64,000 nucleotides of DNA from JAHBXL01 sp964409775 (GTDB lineage Bacteria > Planctomycetota > Phycisphaerae > Phycisphaerales > UBA1924): the NCBI GenBank assembly GCA_964409775.1, contig CAYPEI010000012.1, positions 37,179 to 101,178 on the forward strand, in the 5' to 3' direction. A program made the translations under genes and the position numbers. This document shows, piece after piece, positions 1-9,417 of this stretch. The notes under the pieces were generated by a model that saw nothing but the letters and a program-made list of their open reading frames with translations, had not been told where the DNA came from and did no database searches. Within the stretch, counting starts at the first letter, position 1. Each line of letters begins with the position of its first letter.

Positions 1-461
1 CGCTGCTGGCGGGCAAGGCGGACGTCAACGTGGTGCTGCGGCCGTCGGACGTGGTCCGCATCCCCGCGCCCAAGAGCGGGCTTGTGTACATCGCCGGCCA
101 GGTCTCCCGGCCCGGCCCGTACAACCTGCCGTCGGACGGCCGGCTGACGCTCCTGCGGGCCCTGACCTCGGCGGGCGGACTGGGCGCGCTGGCGATCCCG
201 GAACGCGTCGACCTCACGCGGGTGGTCGGCAAGGACCGCCAGGCGACCATTCGCCTGAATCTCCGGGCCATCGCGGAGCAGACGCAGCCGGACATCTACC
301 TCAAACCGGACGACATGATCAACATCGGCACGAACTTCTTTGCGTACCCGCTGGCGATCATCCGCAGCGGTTTCAGGATGTCGTACGGGTTTGGCTTCAT
401 CCTGGACCGGAACTTCGCGGGTGACATCTGGGGCGCCGACCTCCAGCAGGTCAACAACTGA
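1..461 (+). CDS. Polysaccharide export protein, SLBB domain (3' part)
   Basis: Only the C-terminal part is in the window; the reading frame is open from base 3 back through the left edge, so the GTG at 30 is not the true start. The visible protein has an SLBB/soluble-ligand-binding fold (VYIAGQVSRPGPYNLP, then LTLLRALTSAGG), as in Wza-type outer-membrane exporters of capsule or exopolysaccharide. It ends with a hydrophobic stretch (FFAYPLAIIRSGF) and a short polar tail. It is followed 72 nt later by an exosortase and then by a Wzc-like protein, which fits a role as the outer-membrane partner of that export machine. The family call is good; the missing N-terminus hides the signal peptide and poly-export domain. 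Confidence 0.8.
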   Translation, partial: LLAGKADVNVVLRPSDVVRIPAPKSGLVYIAGQVSRPGPYNLPSDGRLTLLRALTSAGGLGALAIPERVDLTRVVGKDRQATIRLNLRAIAEQTQPDIYLKPDDMINIGTNFFAYPLAIIRSGFRMSYGFGFILDRNFAGDIWGADLQQVNN

Positions 462-533
462 TCCGCGGGAATCGCGCAGTATGTGCGCTCGATCCGACGG
501 CAAGCGTGCTGAAGCGGCGAACACAGGCAGCCG

Positions 534-1571
534 ATGGGCGTAGAACGCCGGCGGGATCGGTGCGCCGTGCCCGGGTCCGGCAACAATGGAGCCGAGTTGA
601 CCACTGCGCAGACTCCCAGCCCCCCCTCCCTCGGCATCGCCAACGGGAGGCCACATCCGACGGCGACACCTGTCCGGGCAACGACCCGGCAGTCGCTTGT
701 GGAGTTGCTGCGCAACCCCGCCAACGTGTTGATGCTTGTGCTGCTGACGGCGGGGGTGGTGTTCCTGTTCTGGGGCTGGTTCGTGAACCAGTCGCTGCAC
801 TCCTGGGGCAGCCCGGACTGGTCGCACGCGTTCCTGGTTCCGGTGATCAGCGCGTACCTGCTCTGGCAGTCGCGGGCGGAGTTTGAGCGATCGCCTCGAA
901 TGACGTTCTGGCCGGGGGTGGTACCGCTGCTCTTGAGCGTGTGGTGCTATGTGTTCTTCACGGTGGGGGTGCCGAACCACCTTGGCCAGGGGCTGGCGCT
1001 GATCCTGTGCGTGTTCGGCCTGTCGCTGCTGCTGCTCGGACCGGCGGCGATGCGTTCGCTGTTTCTGCCCATCGCCTATCTCGGGTTTGCGATCACGCTC
1101 CCGGAGATGGTGATGATCAAGATGACGTTCCCGCTGCAACTCTTCGCGGCGGAGGGCGGCTATGTGCTGCTGCGGATGCTGGGCGTTCAGGCGGACCTGA
1201 CGGGGAACATCATCAACATTACGAACCCGGCGACGCTGAAGACCTCGCCGATGAGCGTGGCGGAGGCGTGCTCGGGCATGCGGATGCTGATCGCGTTCGT
1301 TGCGCTTGGCGCGGCGGTGGCGCTGGTGGCGACGCGGATGTGGTGGAAGCGGATCTCGCTGATCCTTCTCGCCGTTCCGGTCGCGCTGTTCCTGAACGTG
1401 GTACGGGTGGCGGTGCTGGGGTTCCTGACGTTGTGGGATGCGCAACTGAGCCAGGGGGAGGCGCACACATTCATCGGGACGCTGCTGCTGATCCCCGGGT
1501 TCCTGCTGTACATGGCGGTTGTGTGGACGCTGCACAAGGCGGTCCCCGAGCAGGCGGAGGCCGCGGCATGA
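534..1571 (+). CDS. Exosortase
   Basis: Integral-membrane cysteine transpeptidase of the exosortase/archaeosortase family, expected to cleave C-terminal sorting signals of exported proteins. After a soluble, Pro-rich leader of about 60 residues there are about eight membrane segments. The family's catalytic triad is visible: Cys246 in EACSGMR, Arg291 in LNVVRV and His311 in GEAHTF. The early WSHAFLVP motif is also typical. The annotated ATG gives 345 residues; an in-frame TTG at 597 would remove 21 residues of the poorly conserved leader. The stop overlaps the next gene's start (ATGA), so it is translationally coupled to its EpsI-like partner. No recognisable PEP-CTERM-type substrate is encoded in this window. 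Confidence 0.92.
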   Translation: MGVERRRDRCAVPGSGNNGAELTTAQTPSPPSLGIANGRPHPTATPVRATTRQSLVELLRNPANVLMLVLLTAGVVFLFWGWFVNQSLHSWGSPDWSHAFLVPVISAYLLWQSRAEFERSPRMTFWPGVVPLLLSVWCYVFFTVGVPNHLGQGLALILCVFGLSLLLLGPAAMRSLFLPIAYLGFAITLPEMVMIKMTFPLQLFAAEGGYVLLRMLGVQADLTGNIINITNPATLKTSPMSVAEACSGMRMLIAFVALGAAVALVATRMWWKRISLILLAVPVALFLNVVRVAVLGFLTLWDAQLSQGEAHTFIGTLLLIPGFLLYMAVVWTLHKAVPEQAEAAA

Positions 1572-2488
1572 GCCGGCGGGAATCCATCCTCCGCGCGGTC
1601 AGCGCCCCGGCATTCATTGTGAGCCTGGTGGTGCTGTTCGGCGGCGGCGCGGCGTTCCGCAGCACGGTGGCGGCGCTGAAGTTCCAACTCAGCAAACTCC
1701 CGATCGAGGCCGAACTGAAACTGCCCTCGCTCCCGACGCAGACGGCGCGGTGGAAGATGGTCTCGGAGCGGCAGGAGGGCGCCGAGATGCTCGAAACGCT
1801 CGGGACGCACAACTACGTGACGCGCGCGTATGTGCGGAACGAGGAGGCCGGAGACCCGGCGGCGAAGGTGCTGGAGTTGCACGCGGCGTACTACACCGGG
1901 ATGATCGACACGGTGCCGCATGTCCCGGACCGGTGCCTGGTGGGAGCGGGGTTCACGATCACCGGCACGACACGGAGCATCCCGCTCGCGCTCGACCTTT
2001 CGACATGGAACGCGACCACGGTGCCCGGGTTCGAGGGAACGGTGCTGTCGCGGCGGAGTTACCGCACACGCGACGCGATCGGCCCGGACGGCACGGAGCG
2101 CAAAGTGATCATCCGCCCTCAGGTGCGGCTGCCGCAGGGCATCGAGGGCGTGGCCTTGCGGACGACCGAGTTCGCGACGCCGCAGGGCGGGCGGAAACTG
2201 ATCGCCGGCTACTTCTTCATCGCCAACGGCGGGATCGCCTCGACGGCGGAGGATGTGCGGGGGCTGGCGTTCGACCTCCGCGCGAGTTACGCGTACTACC
2301 TCAAGGTCCAGTTTTCCGGCGGGTTCGACACGCCCGAGGAACTGGGGGCGGCGGCGGCGGACCTGCTGGAGGACCTGCTTCCCGACCTCGTGCTGTGTGC
2401 GCCGGACTGGTACGCGGTCCTGGCCGGTGAGTATCCAGAGAACAACCCCCGGCGCCCGGGCGGCGCCGGACCCGCAGTGACCAGGTGA
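1568..2488 (+). CDS. EpsI-like exosortase-associated protein (DUF3485)
   Basis: A 306-residue protein with one N-terminal membrane anchor (about residues 12-30) and an exported domain. The block YYTGMIDTVPHVPDRCLVGAGF around residues 98-119 matches the EpsI/DUF3485 signature, in which a His-x-Pro-x-x-Cys element precedes a Gly-rich turn. EpsI proteins are fused to, or encoded beside, exosortases and are needed for exopolysaccharide production; their biochemical activity is not established. The ATG overlaps the exosortase stop, which fixes the start. The longer upstream reading frame is the shadow of exosortase. Confidence 0.85.
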   Translation: MSRRESILRAVSAPAFIVSLVVLFGGGAAFRSTVAALKFQLSKLPIEAELKLPSLPTQTARWKMVSERQEGAEMLETLGTHNYVTRAYVRNEEAGDPAAKVLELHAAYYTGMIDTVPHVPDRCLVGAGFTITGTTRSIPLALDLSTWNATTVPGFEGTVLSRRSYRTRDAIGPDGTERKVIIRPQVRLPQGIEGVALRTTEFATPQGGRKLIAGYFFIANGGIASTAEDVRGLAFDLRASYAYYLKVQFSGGFDTPEELGAAAADLLEDLLPDLVLCAPDWYAVLAGEYPENNPRRPGGAGPAVTR

Positions 2489-2537
2489 ACCCGCCCGACC
2501 TCTGCACGGGATCGGATCAATCGGAAGGACGATCGAG

Positions 2538-5500
2538 ATGGCTGCGAATGTCAATATCAAGTTCATCGCCATTGCCGGCGCAGTGCTCACCATCGTGGGC
2601 GCTGCCGGCGTGTGGTACGCGTATGACCGGCTGACCCGCACGGGCGAGGAGAGCGTGCAACTCGGCGACGAGGCGGCCGCGAAGAACGACTGGGAAACGG
2701 CGATGCTGATGTACTCGCGCGCCGTTTCGAAGGACCAGAGCAAGGTCGAGTGGATCGACAAGTGGATCAACGCGGTCCACAACACGCGGCCCAAGACCTC
2801 GCAACTGTACACAGAGCGGTATTTCGGCCAGTACGTGCTCGCGCTGCGGGCGCGTGCGGATGCGGACCGCACCGACGCCGCGGCGCTGCGTCGGTACCTC
2901 GACGAGGTGCACAAGCGGATCACGATCAACGGCGGCGACCTGGGCGCGTGGGAGGCGCAACTGTCGCACGTCGATGACATGCTCAAGCGGTTCCATGGCG
3001 ACGAGAAGGATGGCAAGGCGCTGCGGCGGTTCCGCGGGATCGCGCAGGTGCGCCTCCTTCAGCAGAAGACCGACCTGAATGCCGATGCGGCCCGTGCCGC
3101 GGTGGAGGACCTGACGGCGGCGCTGGAGGCCGACCCGTCGGATGAGGAGTCGGTGATTTCACTGAGTTCGCTGGACCTGATGGCGGCGGCGGATCACCGT
3201 CGGCGCTCGGAGAACGAGCAGGTGCAGGCGCGCGAGGGCGCGGCCCGGAAGCGGCTGGAGGACTACGTCAAGGCCTATCCGCCGGCGACGTCGTCGCGAC
3301 TGGCGATCTTCCAGATCGACATGGAGGCCTTCGCCCGGGTCGCGGACCCGGGGACGACGCGGGCCGAGGCGTTCCGCTCGCGGCGCGACCAGGTCCAGCA
3401 GATCGTCGATGCCGCGCTGGCCGAACGCAAGGACCGTCTGGAGCCCGGCACGACGCTCGCGGTCGCCGAACTCGCGGAGATCACGCTGGACTCGGGCTCG
3501 AACATCGCGGACATGCTGTTCACGCAGGCGCTGCAGGGCCGGCCCAACGACCCGCAACTCATGCTCGCCTGGGGCCGGATGGAGATGCTCCGCGGGAGCA
3601 CAGAGAAGGCCGTGGAGCGGCTGCAGGCGCTGATCGATCTGCCGGATCCGCCGGTGAGCCTTGAGGGCGTGATCCTGCTGAGTTTCCGGGCCCGCGCGGT
3701 CTCGATGCAGGCCGACACGATTTTCGCGGCATGGGAGCGGGCGACGACGACCGAAGAGCGGGAGTCGCTCGAGGCCCGCGCGAAGACGTATCGCAAGGCG
3801 ATGGGCGACTATGTCGCCGCGGACAACCCGATGCTGCTCTCGGTCGATGCGCGGCTGAAGTACATGGAGGGCGACCTGAACGCGGCGAGGAAGTTGCTTT
3901 CTGACTACAACGAGCAGACCGGCGCGCGCGATGTTCTGGCGCTGCAGTTGCTCGCGGAAGTTCTGATCCGCCAGGAGAACCTTGGCGCAGCGCGGACGAA
4001 CTACGAGCGGGTGCTGGACCTGGACCCGCGGAGCGTGCGGGCGATGACGCGGCTGTCGGAGATGGCGATGGCCGAGCGCGATTTCGGCAAGGCCCGGCGG
4101 CTGCTGGAGTCGGCGGTGAAGTTCGCGCCAAACGACCAGCGTCTCAAGGAGACGCTGCGGACTGTCACTGAGATGTCGATGGGCGCCGAGTCGAAGGACC
4201 CGGTCCTCAAGGTGATCAACGAGGTCCGCAAGATGACGGTGGGTGTGGCGCCCGACCTCGCCGGCGCGACGGCGAAGGTGCGTGACGGGCTGCGGGCCAA
4301 TCCGGGAGAGCCGCGGCTCTCCCGCCTGCTGGCGGAGTTGCTGCTCGCCCAGAATGACCGCGCGGGGGCCGTCGAGGCGGTTCGCGCGGGGCTGGCGGCC
4401 AACCCGGACCATCCGACGCTCAAGCAACTTGATCAAGCGCTGAACGATCCGGACCCGGTGAACTCGCAACTCCGGGCGATCGATCAGGCGAACATCCCCG
4501 ACCTCAACAAGAACCTGGATCGCTACCGGGTGCTGCGGGCCGCGGGCCGGACCGACGAGGCCAACGCGCAACTCGACGCCGCGGCGAGGATGGACCCTGT
4601 GGATCCGGCGGTCGTCGAACTGCTGTTCATGCGGGCAGCGGAGAAGAACGACACGACGGAGATGGACCGGCTGTGCGTGCTGGCGGAGGCGAAGAACCTG
4701 GACCAGTCCAAGGGCATGGTGTTCCGCGCGCGGCGCGATCTGGTCGCGCTGTCGAAGGTGCCCAAGGCCGAGGCGCGTCGGGGCGGGATGGAGACGGTCG
4801 CGGCGGGACTTCGCACGGCCCTGACACAGGATCGACTGAACCCGGCTCTCTGGCGGATGCTGGGGATCGTGCAACTGGACCTTGGACAGGCGCGGGCCGC
4901 GGCCGAGTCGTTCACACGCGCGGTGCAGATCCGACCGGGAGACCTCGTGAGCAACACGTCGCTGATCAAGGCGCTGCTCACTCTGAAGGACTACGACGAG
5001 GCGCTGAAGGTTGCACGGCGTGCGGAGGCGCAGTGCGGGCGCGACCCGGAGTTCGCGAAACTGCTGCTCATGCTGGAGTCGGAGGGACCCGGCGGCGACC
5101 GCGAGAAGGCGCTGGCGGCGAGGAGGCGCATCGCGGCGTCGCAGCCCGACGATCTGGAGAACAAACTCTCGCTGGTTTCGCTGCTGCTGGGCGCGAATCT
5201 CATCGAAGAGGCCGAGCCGCTGGCGGCAGAGATCACGTCGAAAGACGCGCGGCTCGGGGCGGCGGCTCGCGCTGCGATTCTGGCGCGGCGGGGCGACAAG
5301 ACCGGCGCGGTGGCCGCGTACCGGGTGTATCTCGACACGGTGACGGACCCCGCGAAGGTCGGTGCGGAGTATGTCGCCGCGGCGAACTTCCTGTCGCAGG
5401 TGGCCGGGCGGGAGCAGGCGATCGCGCTGTTGGAGACCGCGCGGTCCAAACAGGATCCTGTCAACCGCGAGATCGACCGCACGATCGGCGATCTGTACTT

Positions 5501-7106
5501 CGACGCGGGCGAACTCGACAAGGCGGTGACGGCCTATGAACAGGTGCTCGCGGGGGGCGCTCCCGACGAGGGCATGGCGGTCATGAAGCGCGTCATCGAG
5601 TGCTATCTGCGTCGCAGCAAGTTCCAGCAGGCGGAGGAACTGATCAACTCGCTCGGGCCGCGGGCCAAAACCGATGCGGTCCTGCTGATCCTGAGCGCCC
5701 AGTCGATGGCGGGGCAGAACAACATGGAGGGCGCGAGGCGTGCGCTCGACCAGGCCGTCGCGGCCGAGCCGGAGAACTACCTGGTCTACTTCAAGCGGGC
5801 AGAGTTCACGTCGATGGACCCGACGCTGTCCCGGGACACGGAGGCGGACCTGGAGCAGTCGCTCAAACTCCGGCCCGACCTGACGTCGGCGCGGCGGATG
5901 CTGGCGAGCATGTACTTCGCCTCGGCCCGGACCGATCAGGGCATCGACCAGATCCGCAAGGCCCTGACGGCCACGCCGGGCGACGTCGCGCTCCGGATGG
6001 ACTTCGTCGAGTTGCTGCTGGCGCTGACGCGGACCTCAGAGGCGCTGGACCTGCTGGAGGATGCGATCAAGCAGTTTCCGGAGGACCTGCAGTGGAAACT
6101 GCGGGCCGCCTCGGTGTTCACCAAGACGAATCGCTTCGAGCGCGCCTCGCAACTCGTCGGGGAGATCTTCGCCAAGGTGCCGACGCCGGAGGTGGCGGAA
6201 CTGTACGTAGTCTCGCTCACCAGCGGGCCGAACCCGAACCCGTCGCGAGCGATGGAGGTCCTCAAGAGCCCGGCGCTCAACACGGACCAGAGTTCGCGCC
6301 TGCTGATGCTGCGGGCGCGGGTGTGGGCCCGCGCGAAGAAGGCGACCGAGGCGCTGGGCGACGCCACGCTCGCCTGGAACAAGACCGATCAGACCAAGCC
6401 CGAAGACATCGAGTTGTACTTCAGGACATTCACGACCGTGTTCGAGAGCCCGAAAGACCAGGCCGAGGCGCTCACGCAGATGGAGCGTCGAAACCCGTTC
6501 ACGGGCTGGGCGCTGTATCGGGCGTCGATCATCCGGGCCAAGATCCCCGGGCTTGAGAGCCAGGCCACGTCTGCGTTCCGGCAGTTGGCCGAGACGCCCG
6601 GACCGGACCAGACGCTGATCGCGGCGGCGTGGTCGGCGCTGGGGTCGGCGGCATACCGGAACAAAGACTTTGACAACGCGTTGAAGGCATTCCAGCGCGC
6701 GCTGGTGGCGACGCCCGACGATGCGGAACTGAACAACAACGTGGCGTACACGCTGGGGATTGAACTCAAGCGTCCGGCCGAGGCCTTGCCGTTCGCGGAG
6801 AGCGCGGCCCGCGCCGCGCCGAGTTCGCCCATGATCCTGGACACGCTCGGGGCGCTGTATCACGCGCTGGGCAAGGAAAACCAGGCCCGCCCGGTTCTGG
6901 AGCGGGCGGTGAACCTCAGCGTCACGCCCACGGAACGGGTGCCGGCGCTGCTGCACCTGGCGGCCACGATCAAGGCCCTGGGAGATCGAACCCAGGCCCG
7001 GAAGTACGCGCAGATGGCGTCGCAGTTCTTGGACGCAAATCCCTACCTCAAGGACCATTACGAAGCCGAACTCAAGGATCTGCTCCAATCACTCGATGGG
7101 CAATGA
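2538..7106 (+). CDS. Giant tetratricopeptide-repeat membrane-anchored protein
   Basis: A 1522-residue protein with a single N-terminal membrane segment (about residues 8-26) and then almost continuous helical TPR-like repeats. The canonical residue pattern is clearest near residues 1395-1420 (AYRNKDFDNALKAFQRALVA). There is no lipobox, so it is probably an inner-membrane-anchored periplasmic scaffold. The start is supported by GGAAGG at 2523-2528, nine nt before the ATG. Large TPR proteins such as PrsT accompany exosortase/EPS loci, and here it sits between EpsI and the chain-length protein. Its partner proteins cannot be read from sequence. It is much longer than the usual 900-residue PrsT-like proteins, as far as I recall them. 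Confidence 0.85.
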   Translation: MAANVNIKFIAIAGAVLTIVGAAGVWYAYDRLTRTGEESVQLGDEAAAKNDWETAMLMYSRAVSKDQSKVEWIDKWINAVHNTRPKTSQLYTERYFGQYVLALRARADADRTDAAALRRYLDEVHKRITINGGDLGAWEAQLSHVDDMLKRFHGDEKDGKALRRFRGIAQVRLLQQKTDLNADAARAAVEDLTAALEADPSDEESVISLSSLDLMAAADHRRRSENEQVQAREGAARKRLEDYVKAYPPATSSRLAIFQIDMEAFARVADPGTTRAEAFRSRRDQVQQIVDAALAERKDRLEPGTTLAVAELAEITLDSGSNIADMLFTQALQGRPNDPQLMLAWGRMEMLRGSTEKAVERLQALIDLPDPPVSLEGVILLSFRARAVSMQADTIFAAWERATTTEERESLEARAKTYRKAMGDYVAADNPMLLSVDARLKYMEGDLNAARKLLSDYNEQTGARDVLALQLLAEVLIRQENLGAARTNYERVLDLDPRSVRAMTRLSEMAMAERDFGKARRLLESAVKFAPNDQRLKETLRTVTEMSMGAESKDPVLKVINEVRKMTVGVAPDLAGATAKVRDGLRANPGEPRLSRLLAELLLAQNDRAGAVEAVRAGLAANPDHPTLKQLDQALNDPDPVNSQLRAIDQANIPDLNKNLDRYRVLRAAGRTDEANAQLDAAARMDPVDPAVVELLFMRAAEKNDTTEMDRLCVLAEAKNLDQSKGMVFRARRDLVALSKVPKAEARRGGMETVAAGLRTALTQDRLNPALWRMLGIVQLDLGQARAAAESFTRAVQIRPGDLVSNTSLIKALLTLKDYDEALKVARRAEAQCGRDPEFAKLLLMLESEGPGGDREKALAARRRIAASQPDDLENKLSLVSLLLGANLIEEAEPLAAEITSKDARLGAAARAAILARRGDKTGAVAAYRVYLDTVTDPAKVGAEYVAAANFLSQVAGREQAIALLETARSKQDPVNREIDRTIGDLYFDAGELDKAVTAYEQVLAGGAPDEGMAVMKRVIECYLRRSKFQQAEELINSLGPRAKTDAVLLILSAQSMAGQNNMEGARRALDQAVAAEPENYLVYFKRAEFTSMDPTLSRDTEADLEQSLKLRPDLTSARRMLASMYFASARTDQGIDQIRKALTATPGDVALRMDFVELLLALTRTSEALDLLEDAIKQFPEDLQWKLRAASVFTKTNRFERASQLVGEIFAKVPTPEVAELYVVSLTSGPNPNPSRAMEVLKSPALNTDQSSRLLMLRARVWARAKKATEALGDATLAWNKTDQTKPEDIELYFRTFTTVFESPKDQAEALTQMERRNPFTGWALYRASIIRAKIPGLESQATSAFRQLAETPGPDQTLIAAAWSALGSAAYRNKDFDNALKAFQRALVATPDDAELNNNVAYTLGIELKRPAEALPFAESAARAAPSSPMILDTLGALYHALGKENQARPVLERAVNLSVTPTERVPALLHLAATIKALGDRTQARKYAQMASQFLDANPYLKDHYEAELKDLLQSLDGQ

Positions 7107-7215
7107 GCGCCCGCCGGGAGAGACCGCGCCAACATCGCCGGGAGGCTTCCAACGTCCGAGAACCGGATGGACTCCCCCCGCCGAGGACCGATAGGTTCGT
7201 TCACGGAACAATGTC

Positions 7216-9417
7216 ATGACCACCGCACCCATCCAGACCCGAACCGTTCCCACGCCTTCGCGTGCGGCTCCGCCGCCAGCCGCCGGACCGATGGGGCTGG
7301 TCTCCATTGATCCGGTGCGGCTGCTCCGCCGGCACTACCCGCTGATTATCGGCTCGGCGATCGTCGGGGCCGTGCTCGGGCTTGCATCGCACATCGTGCT
7401 GCTGCGGGTGTACCCCAGTTATGACGCGGCGGCGGTGTTCCGGTGCGATCCGCCGGTGGTGAACCCGCTGGAGACGGCGCAGGGAGTCGAGTCGCAGGAC
7501 GCCAACGCCCGGTTCATGGGTACGCAGGTGGCGATGATGACCGCCGACGAGATCCTCAACGCGGCGCTGAAGGACCCGGAACTGGAGCGGAGCGACTGGG
7601 CGCGGCAGTTCTACGTGAACGGACGCGTGAACACGCCCCGGGCGATGCAGCAGTTGACCAAGGACCTCTCGGCCCGCGTCCGGTCGTCGACGAACCTGAT
7701 CACCCTGAGCATGACGTGGCGCAAGGCTCCGGACACGGCCGCGGTCGTGAACGCCGTGGCCCGAGCCTACATGCAGGACCTGGAGCGCATGAACCGCTCG
7801 GAGAGTTCGGGCCGGCGCGAGTCGCTGAGCAACCGCATGAAGGCGATCGGCCAGGAGAAAGACCGCGTGATCAACGCGCGCGACCGCCTGCTGCAGGAGA
7901 GCAAGATCGCGGACCTGGAGACGGCGGGCGCCAGCGAGAACATGGAACTGGCCAACATCGCCGAGAGCCTGGTCAAGATCGACTCGGGCATGGCGGCGAT
8001 CCAGTCTCTGCAGCAAAAGTACAAGGACCTGCTGGCCGTCACGACAACACCGGTGTATCCCGATGAACTCGTCTCGGCGACGCGTGAGGACCCGATCATC
8101 CGGCAGTCGGAGTCGGAGATTTCCTCGATGAAGGTCGATGAGCGCTCGCTGCTGGCCCGCGGGTTCGGCCCCGGGCACAACAGCGTGCAGTCGTTGCGCC
8201 GCCGGATCGAGGCCGCGGAACGCGAACTCGAATCGCGGCGGGACGAGGTTCTGCGGAAGATGTTCGATGCCCGGCTCGATCAGTTCCGGACGGAACTGGC
8301 GGGCATGGAGATGCAGAAGCAGGAACTCGAGGCCAAGCGCACGACCGCCAACACCCGCAAGGAGGACATCGTCCGCACGCTGGTGAAGATCAAGCAGTAC
8401 AACCACGAACTCGATGCGCTCTCGAAGGAAGAGGGCGAACTCTCGGTCGCGATCAAGAACCTGGAACAGATCACCAACACGCGTGTGTATGACCGCGTGC
8501 GCGTGCTGCGGTGGGCGCAGACCCCCGACCGCGTCTCCTTCCCCAAGTGGCAGATCCTCGTCCCGCTGGGCGTTGTGCTGATCACCGGCCTGGTGGGCGG
8601 CCTGCTGGTGCTGCGCGAACTGCTGGACCAGCGCGTCCGCGGCCCGGCGGACCTGGCCGTGATCCCCCGGCTGAGCATCCTGGGAATGGTTCCCGACGTC
8701 AGCGAAGACCCGTCCCGGCCGAAGGCGGTCGAGACCGCGTTCCGCGACACGCCGGGCGGCGTCGTCACGGAGAGTTTCCGGCTCATCCGCAACCCGCTCA
8801 TCAAGCGGATGGACCAGGAGGGCCGGCGCTCGCTCGTGGTCATGGGCGGCATGCCCGGCTCGGGCGCGACGACGGTGGTGTGCAACCTGGGCATCGCGTG
8901 CGCCGGATCGGGCGAGCGCGTGCTGATCATGGACGCGAACCTTCGCCGGCCGGGCGTGCACAAGGCGTTGAAACTCGCCGAGACTCCGGGCCTTGGGGAC
9001 ATCCTCGCGGGCCAGGCCACGCTCGACGCGGCCGTGCAGGCGTCCGGGGTCGAGAACCTGTCGGTTCTTGCCGCGGGCTCGCTGGCCAATCGCGCCGTGC
9101 CCGAGCGGCTGTCCTCGGAGGCGATGGCGCGGCTGATCAGTGAGGCCACGACGAAGTTTGACCGGGTGATCATCGACGTGCCGCCGGCGATCGTGTCGGG
9201 CGACGGCATGGCGATCGCCAACCGCGCGGACGCGGTGGCGCTGGTCGTCCGGGCGATGAACGAGAAGCGCGGGCTGGTCAATCGCCTGCGAAGCCAACTG
9301 TCGGAGACCCGCGCCGACATGCTGGGCGTGATCGTGAACGCCGTGCGGTCCTCCGCCGGCGGCTACTTCAAGCGCAACATCCAGGCCACGCACGCCTACC
9401 AGTCGCAAGCCAAGTGA
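7216..9417 (+). CDS. Wzc/BY-kinase-like chain-length protein with degenerate Walker A
   Basis: A 733-residue protein: Pro-rich cytoplasmic leader, first membrane segment (about 42-64), a long coiled-coil Wzz/GNVR periplasmic region, second membrane segment (about 445-468), then a cytoplasmic P-loop domain of the bacterial tyrosine-kinase type. The ATPase domain keeps Walker A' (LIMDANLRRP, Asp573) and Walker B (VIIDVPP, Asp654). The Walker A reads MPGSGATT, with Ala551 where the phosphate-binding lysine should be. The C-terminus has only two tyrosines near the end, not a Tyr-rich cluster. It likely controls polymer length or export as a PCP-2a protein, perhaps without kinase activity. An ATG at 7211 is out of frame, so 7216 is the start. 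Confidence 0.88.
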   Translation: MTTAPIQTRTVPTPSRAAPPPAAGPMGLVSIDPVRLLRRHYPLIIGSAIVGAVLGLASHIVLLRVYPSYDAAAVFRCDPPVVNPLETAQGVESQDANARFMGTQVAMMTADEILNAALKDPELERSDWARQFYVNGRVNTPRAMQQLTKDLSARVRSSTNLITLSMTWRKAPDTAAVVNAVARAYMQDLERMNRSESSGRRESLSNRMKAIGQEKDRVINARDRLLQESKIADLETAGASENMELANIAESLVKIDSGMAAIQSLQQKYKDLLAVTTTPVYPDELVSATREDPIIRQSESEISSMKVDERSLLARGFGPGHNSVQSLRRRIEAAERELESRRDEVLRKMFDARLDQFRTELAGMEMQKQELEAKRTTANTRKEDIVRTLVKIKQYNHELDALSKEEGELSVAIKNLEQITNTRVYDRVRVLRWAQTPDRVSFPKWQILVPLGVVLITGLVGGLLVLRELLDQRVRGPADLAVIPRLSILGMVPDVSEDPSRPKAVETAFRDTPGGVVTESFRLIRNPLIKRMDQEGRRSLVVMGGMPGSGATTVVCNLGIACAGSGERVLIMDANLRRPGVHKALKLAETPGLGDILAGQATLDAAVQASGVENLSVLAAGSLANRAVPERLSSEAMARLISEATTKFDRVIIDVPPAIVSGDGMAIANRADAVALVVRAMNEKRGLVNRLRSQLSETRADMLGVIVNAVRSSAGGYFKRNIQATHAYQSQAK

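Noticed and set aside
1187..3016. A 609-codon minus-strand open frame in the exosortase region
   Set aside because: It spans three well-supported plus-strand genes in antisense and has no domain features.
7216..9417. Calling the Wzc-like gene a pseudogene because of its Walker A change
   Set aside because: The frame is intact over 733 codons with every other domain preserved, so it is a functional variant rather than debris.
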